Positions 46,150 through 58,515 of a stretch of DNA of 64,000 bases are shown here, in pieces. How positions within the stretch are numbered: position 1 is the first letter of the stretch; every line of letters begins with the position of its first letter. The translations under genes were made by a program, and so were the position numbers. Location of the stretch: contig NW_004624848.1 of the NCBI RefSeq assembly GCF_000247695.1, positions 503,251 to 567,250 on the forward strand, given 5' to 3'. Origin of the DNA: Heterocephalus glaber (taxonomy: Eukaryota > Chordata > Mammalia > Rodentia > Bathyergidae). The notes under the pieces were generated by a model that saw only the letters and a list, made by a program, of their open reading frames with translations, ran no database searches and was not told the DNA's origin.

Positions 46150-46215
46150 TCAGAGCAGCGCTTCTTCATCTCTGCTCCATATAGGGAAACTTGGAGGGCT
46201 TTAAAGGACAGTTTC
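46150..46215 (+). mobile_element. MER5A-type fragment
   Basis: 'cagagcagcgcttcttcatc' and 'aacttggagggctttaaagg' resemble the 5' end of MER5A ('cagtggttctcaa...acctggggagctttaaa'). Confidence 0.4.
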
Positions 46216-47619
46216 AATTAGTAAAATTAAACATTTTTAATTATTTCCTTTTGAATTTGACTTAATTGGCTTGAGGTGTGACCTGATTTATAAAGGATCT
46301 CATGTATCCTAAGGTACAGCCACACCTGGAAAAATACTAGAGTGGATGTGGTAAAGGAAAGCCTGTCTACCACTGAATCTTAAGCCGTTTCTTCAGACTA
46401 TCTAGAAGTCAGCAGTAATATACCAAAGTCACTCTGTCTAGGTTTATAACCCTTTTTATGCTAGATGAAATCCAGACAAGAAATATCTTCATAATCTTAA
46501 CGTTTTTAAGACCTAGATTAATACTGCTTTGTGGGGTGTGGGTTGTTAAGTTTGTTGGTGTTGTTTTAGTGATATCTTTGTGCAGTACGATCGGACTGAT
46601 TAACAGTGAATTTTACACTCACATATACCAACCTATGCTTCAGAAGTGGTGCTTGCATATTTCTCAGCTTTCCTTGTAGGAGTTACTGCTTTGACTTAAT
46701 GTCAGGGAATGGAATGGCTAATGCTTCCTGGACAGACATTTGTTTTACTGTAAGATACTTTAAGCATGACGTCGCCCACTGACAAGATGAAGAATAGTTC
46801 TGTAACTCATGTCCAGTCTTGGGCTTATAGAACCATTTAGATAGATTGAAATTTCATCCTGTAATTGTGTTAAATCAGGACTACAAGAATCCCAACCATC
46901 TGAGCTTGATCCACAGGTTAAAATATCATACTTTATTTTTTTTCACAATATAGTGATGCTACAAAAATAAAACTTATTCAGAAGCATTAAGTATGATTAA
47001 CTGGCAAATTTGAACTTCAAACCTAGTATCCATACGACCTTACAGATTGTCTCAACAAGTAAAAATAACAATGTTAACAGTTCTCATCCACCCCCAAATA
47101 TAAGGTGCACGAAATGAAACCATGTATCCATGGGTTTTAGAAGCATTTGCAATTCCAGATAACTTTGGGAAGTCATTAATCTTTTATTCTCTTAATGTCT
47201 TGTAAAATTATCTTCAAGCAGGGCTCTGTCTTCCCATGACTCACAGTCAGGGGGTCTGGCCTGTGGAACTCTTTGGTTGGAAGGCTTTCTGTGGTATGAA
47301 GGCTTCGACCCATGGACCTGGAAAGCAAGAGTGAAGTCCGGTGGTAAATGCATGTTGATCCCATTCAGAAAACATGATCCTTACCATCAATATAAGCTTT
47401 TCATTAAGAAAATATGCCAGGTTGTTTTGGAACAACAGACTTTCACAGAAATATAAACAACAGCATAAGATCTGAAGGAATAATTCAACTTAAATTCTAG
47501 TTTAGTTGCAAGGGAATAGCTTTGAAATTTTCAGATGCCTGACTATACTCAAACGTCAAACTTCATTTTGATACACAGGCTCTTGACAGTTATATTCATT
47601 GTGGATGTATTCATTCAAC
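46216..47619. other. Intergenic DNA, nothing recognised
   Basis: No gene or firmly named repeat; overlapping 62-codon minus frames at 47176-47435 are unrecognised. Confidence 0.4.
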
Positions 47620-47950
47620 ATATTTTTTTACTCAAAAGTGTTTATTAAATTTATTTTAATTGTGTATACAATATTGTGGATAATGATCATGGATAACATG
47701 ATGTCATAACACATGGATACATTATGTAAAGTTTAAAATAGGTTCAACATATAAGTCTCCTCAAGCATTTGTCAGTTATTCACAGTGAAGACATTCAGAG
47801 TCCTTTCCTCCAGCTGGTGGAAGTGTGCATTGTCTGTGGTCAGCACGCTCCAGCGGCCCTCCAGGGCTTCTCCCTGTTACCTGTTTGTAACCTCGAACAC
47901 ACCAACCAATCTTCTACTCCTCTATTGAGCCCTAAGAACTTCCAGTCCTA
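47620..47950 (-). mobile_element. L1M 3' UTR fragment, antisense
   Basis: 'tttaattgtgtatacaatat', 'aacacatggatacattatgt' and 'tataagtctcctcaagcatt' follow antisense L1M 3' UTR text. The right half is less certain. Confidence 0.6.
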
Positions 47951-48353
47951 AGGCTCATCACCCAGATCCTGTCTGTGCATTTATTTCAGCAGTGTTAACA
48001 CCACAGCACATGATTTATCTGGAAAGATTCCAATGCCCTTTGGAGAAAACAAATAATGATTCTTTGTATGCAATTATCTGGGAGACTGTATTGTTGGGAG
48101 GGGAATCACACATATAAAGATGGATGGCCGGACTCCCCAGAGAGCACTGTCTTGTTCCTAAATGAGTCTTTAAGAAAGGTTTCTGGGAGGCAAATGATTC
48201 TAGAAGTCAGACAGTTTGAATTTCAAATTCAGCTAGCAAAGCAAGGCTGTTGTGTATGACTGGGTACTTCTGAAACTTAGATCAACAACAGAGCAAAGTA
48301 AAAAAAAAATCATGGTAAATGATGAGTGTAAGGCCTGCCACATGGAATGTGTA

Positions 48354-48395
<42 letters not shown>

Positions 48396-49499
48396 CAAGG
48401 CATTTGTCAATTTTCCATGCATAGTTACCATGGATCTGCAGGTTCTGAGTCCATGTCAATTTGCATAACATAATTATTACTATGGGGTTAATCAGCTTAA
48501 AACATCCCTACATTGGGATTGCGAGGCTTTATTCTGATCATGGCATGTTGCAACTACTTTTTACATCAAGCATCCTGCCTACTAAATGATAATAATACCT
48601 ACCACAGATGTGGGAAAAAAACCCATGAAATAACTCTTTGGCATGGAAGCTATGTGGTAGGGCAGGGAAGACAAATACAAACTCCCTTTGTCCACCTTGA
48701 ATAATTACCATACAGTAGAGACTAATTGTTAGTCTCAAGCAAATAAGATGTATCTACCTGATGTGCCTAATTTGAAAGGTTACAGGCTTAAGCACATTTA
48801 AGGGGATCAGGAATAATGGGCATATTGTGAGATAAAATCTTACCCTCGGATTATTGCCTTTCTTAGGATGTCAAAATAATAGGTTGAAACCATGGAGACT
48901 GAGGGAGATGGGATCAGCTGTTTATACGCTGTTCCCATAGCTGAGAAACATCAAGTTGAAGACTGACGCTGTAAAGCTGTGAGAAGCTCACAAACAAACT
49001 GAAAACCGGAGTGAAAGATGGCGTGTGTAAGTGAGGCTCTGGAAGGAGCGCCTCTTAAACTGTGGAGCATTCCCTGGCACTGGCAGCGCATTTTGTTTTT
49101 ATGATGAAAATCAGAGTCCAGATTAGAGCGGTTTAGTTGCGATGACACCCTTGAGATTTTCTGAAGCTCAAAATAAGTGTAGTAGAGAGAACTTAACTGA
49201 GGAAGTTTGTATCAGAAAGTGATTAATATCACCATGGTGGTTGGTGGAGAGCTCCTAATGCTCATAAAATATATGCTAGTATTTTCTACTTTATTTGCCT
49301 CCGTTTTCCCCTTTTGTCTGTGCTTTCTTAGGAACATCACGATGCTACCTGAATAGTAAGCAGTCTTCATCTTCCTTCACCGGAAAGTAAGCTTCAAAAT
49401 TAAGTAATTGAGAACCCTTGTGTTGGACCAGCAGGGAACCCAAATTCGTTCATTTAAATATGAAATTGCGTGATAATGTTATTTTATCTCTTCTGTGAC
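47951..49499. other. Intergenic DNA with a (GA)n tract
   Basis: A perfect GA microsatellite lies at 48357-48392. Nothing else could be named; the frames are 60-73 codons and unrecognised. Confidence 0.5.
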
Positions 49500-49760
49500 T
49501 TTTCCTTAAATTCTGGTCAACCCAGCGCCAGTGAGAATTCCTAGAGGGTTTTGGCCAGCCTCGCCCTCTGCAGTTTTGCGGCAGCCCTAGCCCGTTTCCT
49601 CTGGAGTGTTGTTAACATGGAAGGCGCGGCGTGCAGGGTCCTGAGCATAGACGGCCTCTCTGTGGAACGGGACCGAGTCGGGCGAAGCGCTGGGGCTTCT
49701 GTCACGTGTTGTGCGGATGTCCTGGTTGAAATTCAACATAACAGACGTCCAGCAGCTGTG
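49500..49760. promoter_or_regulatory. Small CpG-rich patch
   Basis: About 15 CpG pairs within roughly 200 bases (mainly 49560-49760) in otherwise CpG-poor DNA, including 'ggaaggcgcggcgtgcaggg' and 'gagtcgggcgaagcgctg'. An 84-codon frame (49551-49805) is open through it but ends in the GT repeat and resembles no family. Candidates are a short promoter or enhancer island, or a young GC-rich pseudogene or LTR piece. Confidence 0.35.
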
Positions 49761-49768
49761 GGGCCACT

Positions 49769-49770
<2 letters not shown>

Positions 49771-49800
<30 letters not shown>
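49771..49800. repeat. (GT)n microsatellite
   Basis: Thirty perfect bases of GT, bordering the CpG-rich patch. Confidence 0.95.
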
Positions 49801-49803
<3 letters not shown>

Positions 49804-51365
49804 AAAGGAGTGAAACGGCTTCATTTAAAAGACTGATCAGAACTTTTAAAACAAAATTAGATGTGGGATTTAAATGGAATTTCTTTTCACTTCCTTAAAA
49901 AAAACTAAACAAAATTATTTTTTGTCACATCCATCAAAAGCATTATGATTTTTCCTTTTTTTCTTAATTGTAATATCAGATATCCTTGGAGTTTGGTTAC
50001 CTTTTGTTCCCCCAAATAGTTTAGTTTTCTCTCTCCTCGTCTTTGACGTGCTCTTTGTTCTCATTCTATTAAGCATCATAGAATGTGTTATTTTAGGAAA
50101 TTAAAATGAAGTTTATTAGTGCATTTTCTATATATGTGTTCTTAATATTTGTTTGATTATATCTGGAGAATTTTACTTTAATGTAATAGAGACCTTAGGG
50201 TTAAATTGAAAGAACATATAGTAGCCACTTATTTATCTTAACTCATAAGATAGACGCCAGAAAAATCAATTTTTTACACTATGATAAATCTTACAATAAC
50301 ACTGCCAACTCAGCATGATAATACAACTTGCTGTGAATCTGATTCATGTCCAAACAAGAAAAGATCCAAAAAGCACAGAAAACCCATCCTTCAGTTCTTA
50401 TAAATTTTTTCAGAATAAGAGGTTTCTAATTGATTGAATGAGAGATTTCCAGGAATATAACAGGCACAGGACCAAGCTATGAAGATGTGATGCTAATTAT
50501 TAATAACAGGAAGCGTTTATGTGGGAATATATCTCTCATCTTGAAGTATCTTCAAGGTCATCTATTAAAGACTATCTCAATGTTTCTCAAGACCATCATG
50601 GAAAATTTGCATCATAGTACAATTACATTTGCCACATATATATATATATCCATATATATCACTATATATTTATATATATTATCCACTTTTATATCTAGTA
50701 AATTTATATCTAGTAGATTATAATACATGAAAAAAACAGTCCTGATCTTTAACATATCCTAACTAATTTCATATGTTCTAATTGTGAACTGAAGTATGTG
50801 GTTCATCATATGCTGGAAACCTCTCCAGACTTTCAGTTCCTTAAAAGAATGGACAAAGATCATAAATCTGTAAACAAATTATTATTAAATAACCAGATTA
50901 AAAGTTTCCTAATGTTTACTAATATTCCTATCATAATCTAAAGCAAGTCTAAGAATTAATTTAAAAAAAGAAAATTTAAAATTTGAAAATTAAATTTAAG
51001 CTACCAGTAAAATTATTTACATGCAGAAATAGTCATATGAGAATAATGAAACCCACATATTCTTTCCACTTTGGTGGAAATCAATGTTTGTAGGGGAAAA
51101 GATTTTGAGAATGATTAGATTGATATTTTTTCTTGGTAAATGTTAACATCTTCATGCTTCCAAAATGAATACATGTATTTTTCATCACAAAGCCTGTTAT
51201 AAAATTTGATAATTCAGTCATGGTGTTTGAGATTATCAAAACCAAACTAAATGATATTTAAAACAACAGTATTTAAATCATAGGTTATAGTGACTACACA
51301 AGCTGTATTATCAGCAAATGACTATTTTAAATTTAAAATTCAACTCTCCCATTGAGCCACATATC
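49801..51365. other. AT-rich intergenic DNA with a (TA)n tract
   Basis: An imperfect TA/TATATC microsatellite spans about 50635-50680. No gene or named repeat. Confidence 0.5.
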
Positions 51366-51369
51366 TATT

Positions 51370-52860
51370 TTTGTATTATGCTGGAAGAGAGGATACAGAA
51401 ACATCCCAAGACAAATCCAGACATTTGGTCTTTGACAAAGGGGCCAAAAGCTTACATTAGAGATAGGATAGCCTATTCAACAAATGGGAAAACTAGACCA
51501 TTGCAGGAGATTGACACTGCATCCATAATCACTCACCATGTACTAAGTTAAAATCAAAATAGACCAAAGCTCTAAACATTAAAACAGAAACATTGAACTC
51601 AATGAAAGATAAAATATGGACAAACTTGAAGGATAGGTGTAGGGAAGGATTTTCTAAACAGAACTGCAATTGCACAAGAATCTACAGATGGGATTGCATC
51701 AAATTGAAAAGATTCTACATAGCAAAAGAATCACTTAGCAGGGTGAAGAGACAGTTTACAGAATGGCAAAAACAATTGTCAGCTATTCCTCAGACAGAGG
51801 ACTAACATCCAGAATATAAAGAACTAAAAAAAAAAAAAAAGACTACCTAAAATAATAGACTCAAGCAAGAAATGGGCAAATGAAATGAACAGACACTTCA
51901 CAGAGGCAGAAATACAAATGGGCAACAAATACATGAAAAAAAATCTCTGACCATTAGCAAAATGTAAATTAAACAATCCTAAGATTCCTTCTCACTCCAG
52001 AAAGAATGGCAATCACCAAGAAATTTGTAAAATATTGTTGGTGAGGCTATGGTAAAAAGAGACTCTCCTTCATCTCCTTCTCATCCCTAAAACTAGTACA
52101 GCTACTATGGAAATCAGTATGGAGATTTTTCAAAGAACTAAAATTAGAAATTGATTACAAATATGACTTAGCTATCCCTTTTCTAGGTATTTTCCCCAAA
52201 GACTTGAAGTCATCACAATACAGTGATACATTCATACCGATGTTTATAGCACCACAATTCATAAGAGCTGAATCCTGGAAGCAGCCTATATACCCATCAA
52301 CAGAAGATTGGATAAAAGAAAATATGGTATCTATATACAATGGAATTCTACTCAGCTATAAAGGAGGGCAAATTTGAAGCATTTGTAGGAAAATGGATGC
52401 ACCTGTAAATATATAATGTTGAATGAAATAAACCAAATACACAAGCTTAAACACTTTGGTCTCTCATTTGAGCAAGGCAAAGTACAAAGAGCATAACGGA
52501 TAGAAGGAACCAAGGGGATGGATCTCTTATAAATGGGAATGGGTCCAGGAGACAAGCAGGGAGGTGTGAGAGGGAGGGGAAGGGGAAATAAGTAGAATGA
52601 GGATATGCTGTGTACACGAACCTAACAACCTCAGTGAATGTAAATATTGCTTGCCATAAAGATGATCTTAGATTAATAATATCAACAAGAACGAAAATGA
52701 GGAAAGAAGCGTTAGAGCAGGAGGGACAGAAGAGGAGGCAAGGGAAAGGGATTTAAATAAAAACAAACACCCTGTATTATGTACGTGTATGCACTCCTCA
52801 ATATGATCACAAATTGCGTGTACTGCAAATATGTACTGATAAAAATTAAGCTTTTTAAAA
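51370..52860 (+). mobile_element. L1 3' end, sense, 5'-truncated
   Basis: Sense ORF2 text ('ggtctttgacaaaggggcca', 'aatgggcaaatgaaatgaac', 'actccagaaagaatggcaat', 'tagcaccacaattcataaga'), then a purine-rich 3' UTR (52540-52760) and an A-rich end near 52860. It parallels the copy at 35035-36030 but reaches further 5'. The 70-77-codon frames inside are ORF2 scraps. Confidence 0.85.
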
Positions 52861-53461
52861 AAGCATAAAGAAACAATCTTAAAAAATAAAATTGGGCTCT
52901 GGTGACAACTATGGATTATATTTTCTACGAGTATTGTTTTCTTCAAAATAAATGGTGTGATTTCCCATGTTTAATTTTCACAAAGACAGACTCCTGCAGT
53001 ACAGACAGTGGCTGTTGTGCCTTTCTTCTCTAAGTGTTTTGCAGGGCTCCTGGTGTCAGCCCTTTGGTCCTCTGCTCACATATCCATGGTAACAGCTTGG
53101 TTGCTGCTGAGCCCATTCAGCTCGACCCGTTGAGGGGCTGGAATACAGGGCCAAGGGGAAAAAGAAAAGAAAACACCTCATGTGGTGTTTTTAGAGCATT
53201 GTTTAGACACATTATATTTTCCAAGCATTTCCTGTTGCATGATGTTGCTTTTTGAGATTTCGAATGCTGGACATTTAAAAATCCTCCTTCTTCCTCAAAA
53301 CAGATAATGGACCATCACTTCTCTTAAGAAAATTAGACCTTACCCACAAAGTAAATGCAATCCCCACATTTATACTCTCCCTGTGCACTGAGAAGATGGC
53401 TTTCAAACCAGTTGCAGGGATTCATTGAATATCTACCTATGGTACCTACCTACTATCCATC

Positions 53462-53508
<47 letters not shown>

Positions 53509-53679
53509 ATCTTACTTTCTAACCTTCCCTGTGTATATTTCCCTTACATAGACTGTGTGCCCCCAGCATAAAGGGTTAAGCCTTACTTATCTTTGTGTAT
53601 TCATCTCCTTGCCCCAAACCTAACAATCTATTTATTGAATAACTACGTTAAGTTTCCACTCAGAGGTAGACTAGTGGAC
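52861..53679. other. Intergenic DNA with an (ATCT)n tract
   Basis: A TATC microsatellite at 53462-53508; otherwise nothing recognised. The 73-codon frame at 53034-53255 has no known similarity. Confidence 0.5.
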
Positions 53680-53840
53680 TAGGTAAGAGCTCACTGGCTG
53701 TGCAATAATGGGTACTTATTTTTTTGCTCTTTGCTCTATTTTCTTCATCTGCAAAATGAATGCAGTATGCCACTTAAATTGCAAGATTGTTGTGAGGGTG
53801 AAGGTGTCAATATATATGAAGTATAAAATGTACTTTAAGC
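53680..53840 (+). mobile_element. MIR SINE
   Basis: 'gagctcactggctgtgcaat', 'attttcttcatctgcaaaat' and 'aagattgttgtgagggtgaa' are in MIR order and among the better preserved MIR text in the window. Confidence 0.75.
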
Positions 53841-53910
53841 TTATTGAACTATTTTACTACTAGCCAGGCTCTGTTCCTGGCTATGTTCTTATAGGCTCTG
53901 GAAATATGAG

Positions 53911-54449
53911 GTATGATGGATCAATATATTTAATGTTAGAAGTTTTTAAAAATTGATTACAGTAAAAGACACTTTGCCATTAATCCCCTGCTCACTTCAG
54001 ACACACTTATCCCAACACTCTTGCCATTTTCAGAAATCATTCTGGAAGTCTTTTTCTGTTTCTTTGGGTGAGGTGTTGTGGGTGCCTCAATGTCCTGAAC
54101 TGGTTCAAAACATTTCCCTTTCATGGTCATTTTATCTTTGGGGAAGAGCCAGGAATCACACAGTGCCAGACCTGGTGAGCCAGGTGGATGAAGAAGCACT
54201 GTAATGTTTTTTCCAGCCAGCCTTTCTTTTGGATGGCCCTTGGCAGCCCCATTTAGCACATTTTTGACCAGCTCTCATCAAGACTCGTATGAAAGAGGAC
54301 TTCCAGAACTGCTTCAAGAAATGGCAAGAAGGATGGAATAACTGGTTCAAAGGTAGGGGGAGTATTTTGAGGGAGACAAATCGCAAAATGCCTCTTACTA
54401 TAATAACATTTTTCAACATTCACCCATATATTTCAATCATACGTCATAC
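53911..54449 (-). mobile_element. Mariner-derived foldback element, copy D
   Basis: Ends are inverted repeats (gtatgatggatc at 53911; complement of 'gaaatatatgggtgaat...' at the right). The long left arm carries the antisense transposase 3' end, a 100-codon minus frame at 53957-54259 with the motifs WLFPKDKM and MKGK. The short right arm (about 54290-54420) repeats that end in sense, a 64-codon plus frame beginning MKEDFQNCFKKWQEGW. The two arms therefore face each other. No complete transposase. Confidence 0.85.
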
Positions 54450-57418
54450 AGTTATGAACAAAAACAGCAAGATTCACAAGTAGGGAAGAATGTATTGAAA
54501 TAAACAGCAGATAACTGCAATATATCCTGGTTGTGATTAAAATTACAAAGACCATGAAACAGGACAATGTTATAGAGAATTTCTTGGGAATTTAGAAAGG
54601 ATACTATAGCAATACTATTCTGAAGAAATGAAATCCGAGGTTATACAATATTTGAATTACCAAAAAACAGCTATAGAAACTCTGAATTGGAAACAAGTGT
54701 TATAAACACAAAAGATAGAAGAAGTTTGGATGTGTAGAGCTTGATAATAAAGACACTAAAAGTGGACATTTATTTGAATGAGTTATTGGAATATTGAAGG
54801 CTTTATCATATTTTTAGCATATTCAAGGTGATTCTTGCTGAATTCAAATATCTGGTTTATATTTGTATAATCAAATTCTGTGGTATATTACATTTTAAAC
54901 TACTAGATTTTTTATTTCTGAATTTTGACCATATAAATAGATGTAGAAAAATAGTAACTTCCTGGGTAATTTTTAAAGGAAACATTGAGTAGTAGTTATT
55001 GAATGTTTTTAAAGATACTCTAACCTCATCAGTGGGGTTGGTTCCCAAGACTAACTCTCAGTGTAACTATTTGTATCATACAGGTCATGAGACAATAACC
55101 TGTCCAAGAGCTCAAGAAGAGTAAGATCTGCTAGATGGATTGAACATAACCAACTTGTCTGTAAGAAGTGTATAAATCTGTCCCCTTGGGAAGTTTAGAA
55201 TAACAATTACTATTTGACATTTATTTAGTTTGGTGTACACGTATATGCGGTTGCACACCTGCTGAGTAATGCCTCTGCAGACAGGCTCTGTGAAGCCCTT
55301 GATGCTGCCTGTGCTACCCAGGATGCACTGCTCACCTCCTGAATGCCCATCAAGGGCTGAAGGACAGGAGCACAAACCCTCTCCAGAGGCTGGCAAACTC
55401 GTTCTCTGGGCTGTCAAGAGGCAGGATGGCTGCGCATCAAGGGAGCTATTGTTTGTTCTCTGTTTCCTTCTTCTGTTGAGTTCAAAACTGATGAACCAAG
55501 GATAGGGCTCATCAATTTTAAAACAAAAAGGTTCTCTGGTAATTTTCTTCTCAGAGAGAAAATGCTTCTTGTGCCACCTCTGACGCAGTTTTGTGCCATG
55601 CAGGTCAGCAGTAAATTGCTGGGCCTGATGGGTGAGAATGGCCAACATGGTGGACTGGCCTCAGCAGAAGCCCTCAGCGGCAGACTCAGGAGAGCCAGTG
55701 AATCTCTCTAGTCTCTGATTAACAGTCAATGAGAGCTTTTCCTATCCAAACAAATAAATATATGTTCACAGCAACTGACACTGAGTCATCGGGGAGGTGT
55801 GTCAGGCAGGGATAGCTGCATGAGATCTGAAAGGGACAGAAGGAGGTGTAGTGAGGGCAGAGGTGGTGTCTAAGTTTGAGGAAATGGGAGGGTGCAGAGC
55901 CAGAAAGAGACTGCCACTTGGAAGGTAAAGCAAAAGTGTGCTGTTAACGGGTTGGGCAGGGTGTGTGTTTTGTTGTTTCCAGAGTATCAGTGACCTCCCA
56001 ATCTATATGTGTAACTTAACGGATGACACTCTTTTTACACCTGGGACAATAAGAACAAAATAACAGAACAGTAGCAACAACAAGGCACAGACATTTGCAA
56101 GTCTTCATGAGAGCTGAAGTAGATAACATTGTAAAGTTGTCTTGTCCAGACTCAGCACTTGCAGTTATAATCATTGCTGTTGTTGATTTTGTTAGTCAAG
56201 GGCCTATGATGAGTCTCTGTTATTTGTTGAGTGTCACTAAGTTTTTGTTTCTGTGGTTTCTATTCTATTTTCTCTAATATGTTCATAACAAATTTGTAAA
56301 CAAATTGCCAACTTCTCACTTTATGGGCATCGAGGTCTTGAGAACTGAAACTTATTCATCCAATCCATGCAGACAGGAGGTCAGAAGTAACACTGACATT
56401 AGCCCATGTCTAGAATCTACAGCTCTTTTTCCACAATGCTAAAATATTCAATGCACAAAATATGACAGTCTAACCTCCAGGAAGGCAGAAAATGGGAGAT
56501 CCAATGAGTGAGAAAAGGGCAGCTCAAGGACAGAGGCTACAGCTGCATTTTCTGTTAATTCACACTTTTCCTTCTGTGGACACTATTTCTATCCTAAACA
56601 TTGACTAAGCAGTTCCATTAGGATGCCAACAGTCACAGGGTTTCCAGCTTTACTTTTAGGACTTGAGTGATTTGAATTGTTCTCATAAATTGTGGGAAAA
56701 TTCAAAGGTTAAGGATACTCCTTTATGTCATCTTTCACAGGTACAAACAATGATAGGGTATGCCAAAAGAAAGTTGAGAAAACAGCAGGCTTACATATTA
56801 CTAATAGCCTAGCTCACAGTTTTAAAAGATAATTAATTTCTCCTAAGCAAATTTTGGGGGACTTATGGACACGGTTTCTATAATAAATACTGTTTGGTAT
56901 TTAGTTTGGATATTGTTAGAAGATAAAACACTTCCAGCAATTGTTACACTATAAAAAGGTTCACGCTGTGTTATTCATGGTAGGGTTTTCCAGAACTAAT
57001 GAGGAAGTGTGGACTTCCAGTTTGTTGTTCTGGGCAGCTGAGGGAAGAAACTCCAGTACAATGGGCAGGCACTCTGCCTTGGGCCGTTTCCTAATCAGGG
57101 CAGTTAGCATTGTACAAGCCTATGAGAAACAGCTTAAAATACCAATGTGGAACTTGCTGGAATAAAGAAAACAGTTGGCATGATTTCTATTGTTTTGTAA
57201 CATCTCAATTTAAAGACAAACATTCTTTTTTTAGCCACCAGTATAACACCTAATGTAGTCTTGGTAGCCATTGCCTGCCGTTGTTTCAATTTTCCTCTTA
57301 TGCATTAAACTAGGTAGTTTGCCACCTAAGGACACATACAACATGGATCACATGTTTTAATTGTCAGCCTAGAAATGGCAATGACTTTAGAAAAACAGAA
57401 ATCCATTCAGAAGTTTAT
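54450..57418. other. About 3 kb of single-copy DNA
   Basis: No named repeat. It includes the window's second-longest frame (178 codons, minus strand, 55112-55648), which matches no family I know. It overlaps plus-strand frames and shows no supporting splice, promoter or codon signal. Treated as non-coding. Confidence 0.4.
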
Positions 57419-57429
57419 AGAGGGCTTTT

Positions 57430-57512
57430 TTTTTTTGGTACTGGAGATCGAACTCAGGATCTCCTGCTTGCCAGGCAGGAGCTATGCTGCTAAGTTAAAT
57501 CTCCATCCATGG
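57430..57512 (-). mobile_element. tRNA-derived SINE (non-ID body), antisense, with target duplication
   Basis: Poly-T, then 'ggtactggagatcgaactca' and 'taagttaaatctccatcc'. Direct repeats agagggctttt at 57419-57429 and 57513-57523 bound it. More diverged from the other three copies, especially in the middle ('cctgcttgccaggcaggagc'). Confidence 0.9.
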
Positions 57513-57984
57513 AGAGGGCTTTTAGCAAGAAGGAACAAGGAGGTGAGTCCCTGAGATCATAGGAACTTTCCAGGTAAGACAAGGAGATACACACTCCACA
57601 CTTCAGTTAGAAATTTGAAAAGAGAGAGCTACCTCTCAAATATGTGAAGACGTTGGTTATACTTTTCATGGCTATGATTTAAAATTGTGGAGTAGGGAGA
57701 AACAAATATGTTTAAAAATTATTTAGAATTTTCCCCTGTTGTAAATGAAGACAAACTTAATCTCAAGTGCCTTTAACTAAAAAGATAATTTATGTTACTA
57801 AAAAACTTGAAGTTGGATAAACAAGTAAGGTCTCAGTTTGGTCACTTGCTTATTATGGATCCAAAGCTCAGGTGCACTAGTTGCCCCTTTGCTGAGGATA
57901 GAGCCCTACTTGAATGACATAGGGAAGGGGCCCTGGCAGCTTAAAAACAAAGGAAGGTCTACTATAGCCCACCCCTTGGCCACT
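57513..57984. other. Intergenic DNA, nothing recognised
   Basis: No gene or named repeat. Confidence 0.4.
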
Positions 57985-58250
57985 CGTGTTAGTCAGATTC
58001 TTGTTACTGTAAGGAAATACCTGAGAATAATTAATCTAAAAGAGAAAGAGGTTATTCTGGCTCATTGTTTGGAGGTTCCAGCTCCAGTCTGAATGGTTCT
58101 TTTGCCTGAGGCAAGGGAGGTACATCCTGGTGGGCCAGGAACCGAGATTGTGATCTGAGAAGCTGTGGTTCCACAGTCACTGCATGGCTTACTCCCAGGG
58201 ACCTACAGGTCCTTACTGCCAATGACCCATGTATCTCTGAGCACATGCCA
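57985..58250 (-). repeat. MaLR-type LTR fragment, antisense
   Basis: 'gttagtcagattcttgttac', 'ggaaatacctgagaataatt' and 'gaggttattctggctcattg' are the complement of a MaLR 3' end, with body text continuing to 'ggcttactcccaggg'. Confidence 0.65.
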
Positions 58251-58309
58251 CTTCTTAGAGGTCCACAGTGTCACTACCCTGGGAACTCAGTCTTTAACAC
58301 TTGGACCTT

Positions 58310-58425
58310 CCAGGAATACTCAGTTGCCCAGGGTGGCCTTCAATTTGAGATCTTCCTGCCTCCGGCTCTCACTGTGCTGGGATTACAGATGTGGACCACT
58401 GTACTTTGCTGAAACCAAGTGAGTA
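58310..58425 (-). mobile_element. B1-derived SINE, antisense
   Basis: 'ttgcccagggtggccttcaa', 'gagatcttcctgcctccggc' and 'gtgctgggattacagatgtg'. Nearly the same text recurs at 59900-59995, so both belong to one subfamily. Confidence 0.85.
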
Positions 58426-58446
58426 AGAGCTTGTCTTGAAAGAAAA

Positions 58447-58515
58447 AACACAACAGGCTAGGGCTGAAGCTCAGTGTGAAGTCCCTGGGTTCAATCTCCA
58501 GTACTGTACTATAAA
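58447..58515 (+). mobile_element. ID-like SINE, sense
   Basis: 'ggctagggctgaagctcagt' and 'gggttcaatctccagtactg', an ID body with a shortened middle. Orientation is opposite to the B1 just to its left, unlike the usual same-strand dimer. Confidence 0.65.

Noticed and set aside
55112..55648. 178-codon minus-strand frame
   Set aside because: No family resemblance, no promoter or splice support, and overlapping frames on both strands; length is within chance for a 64-kb window.
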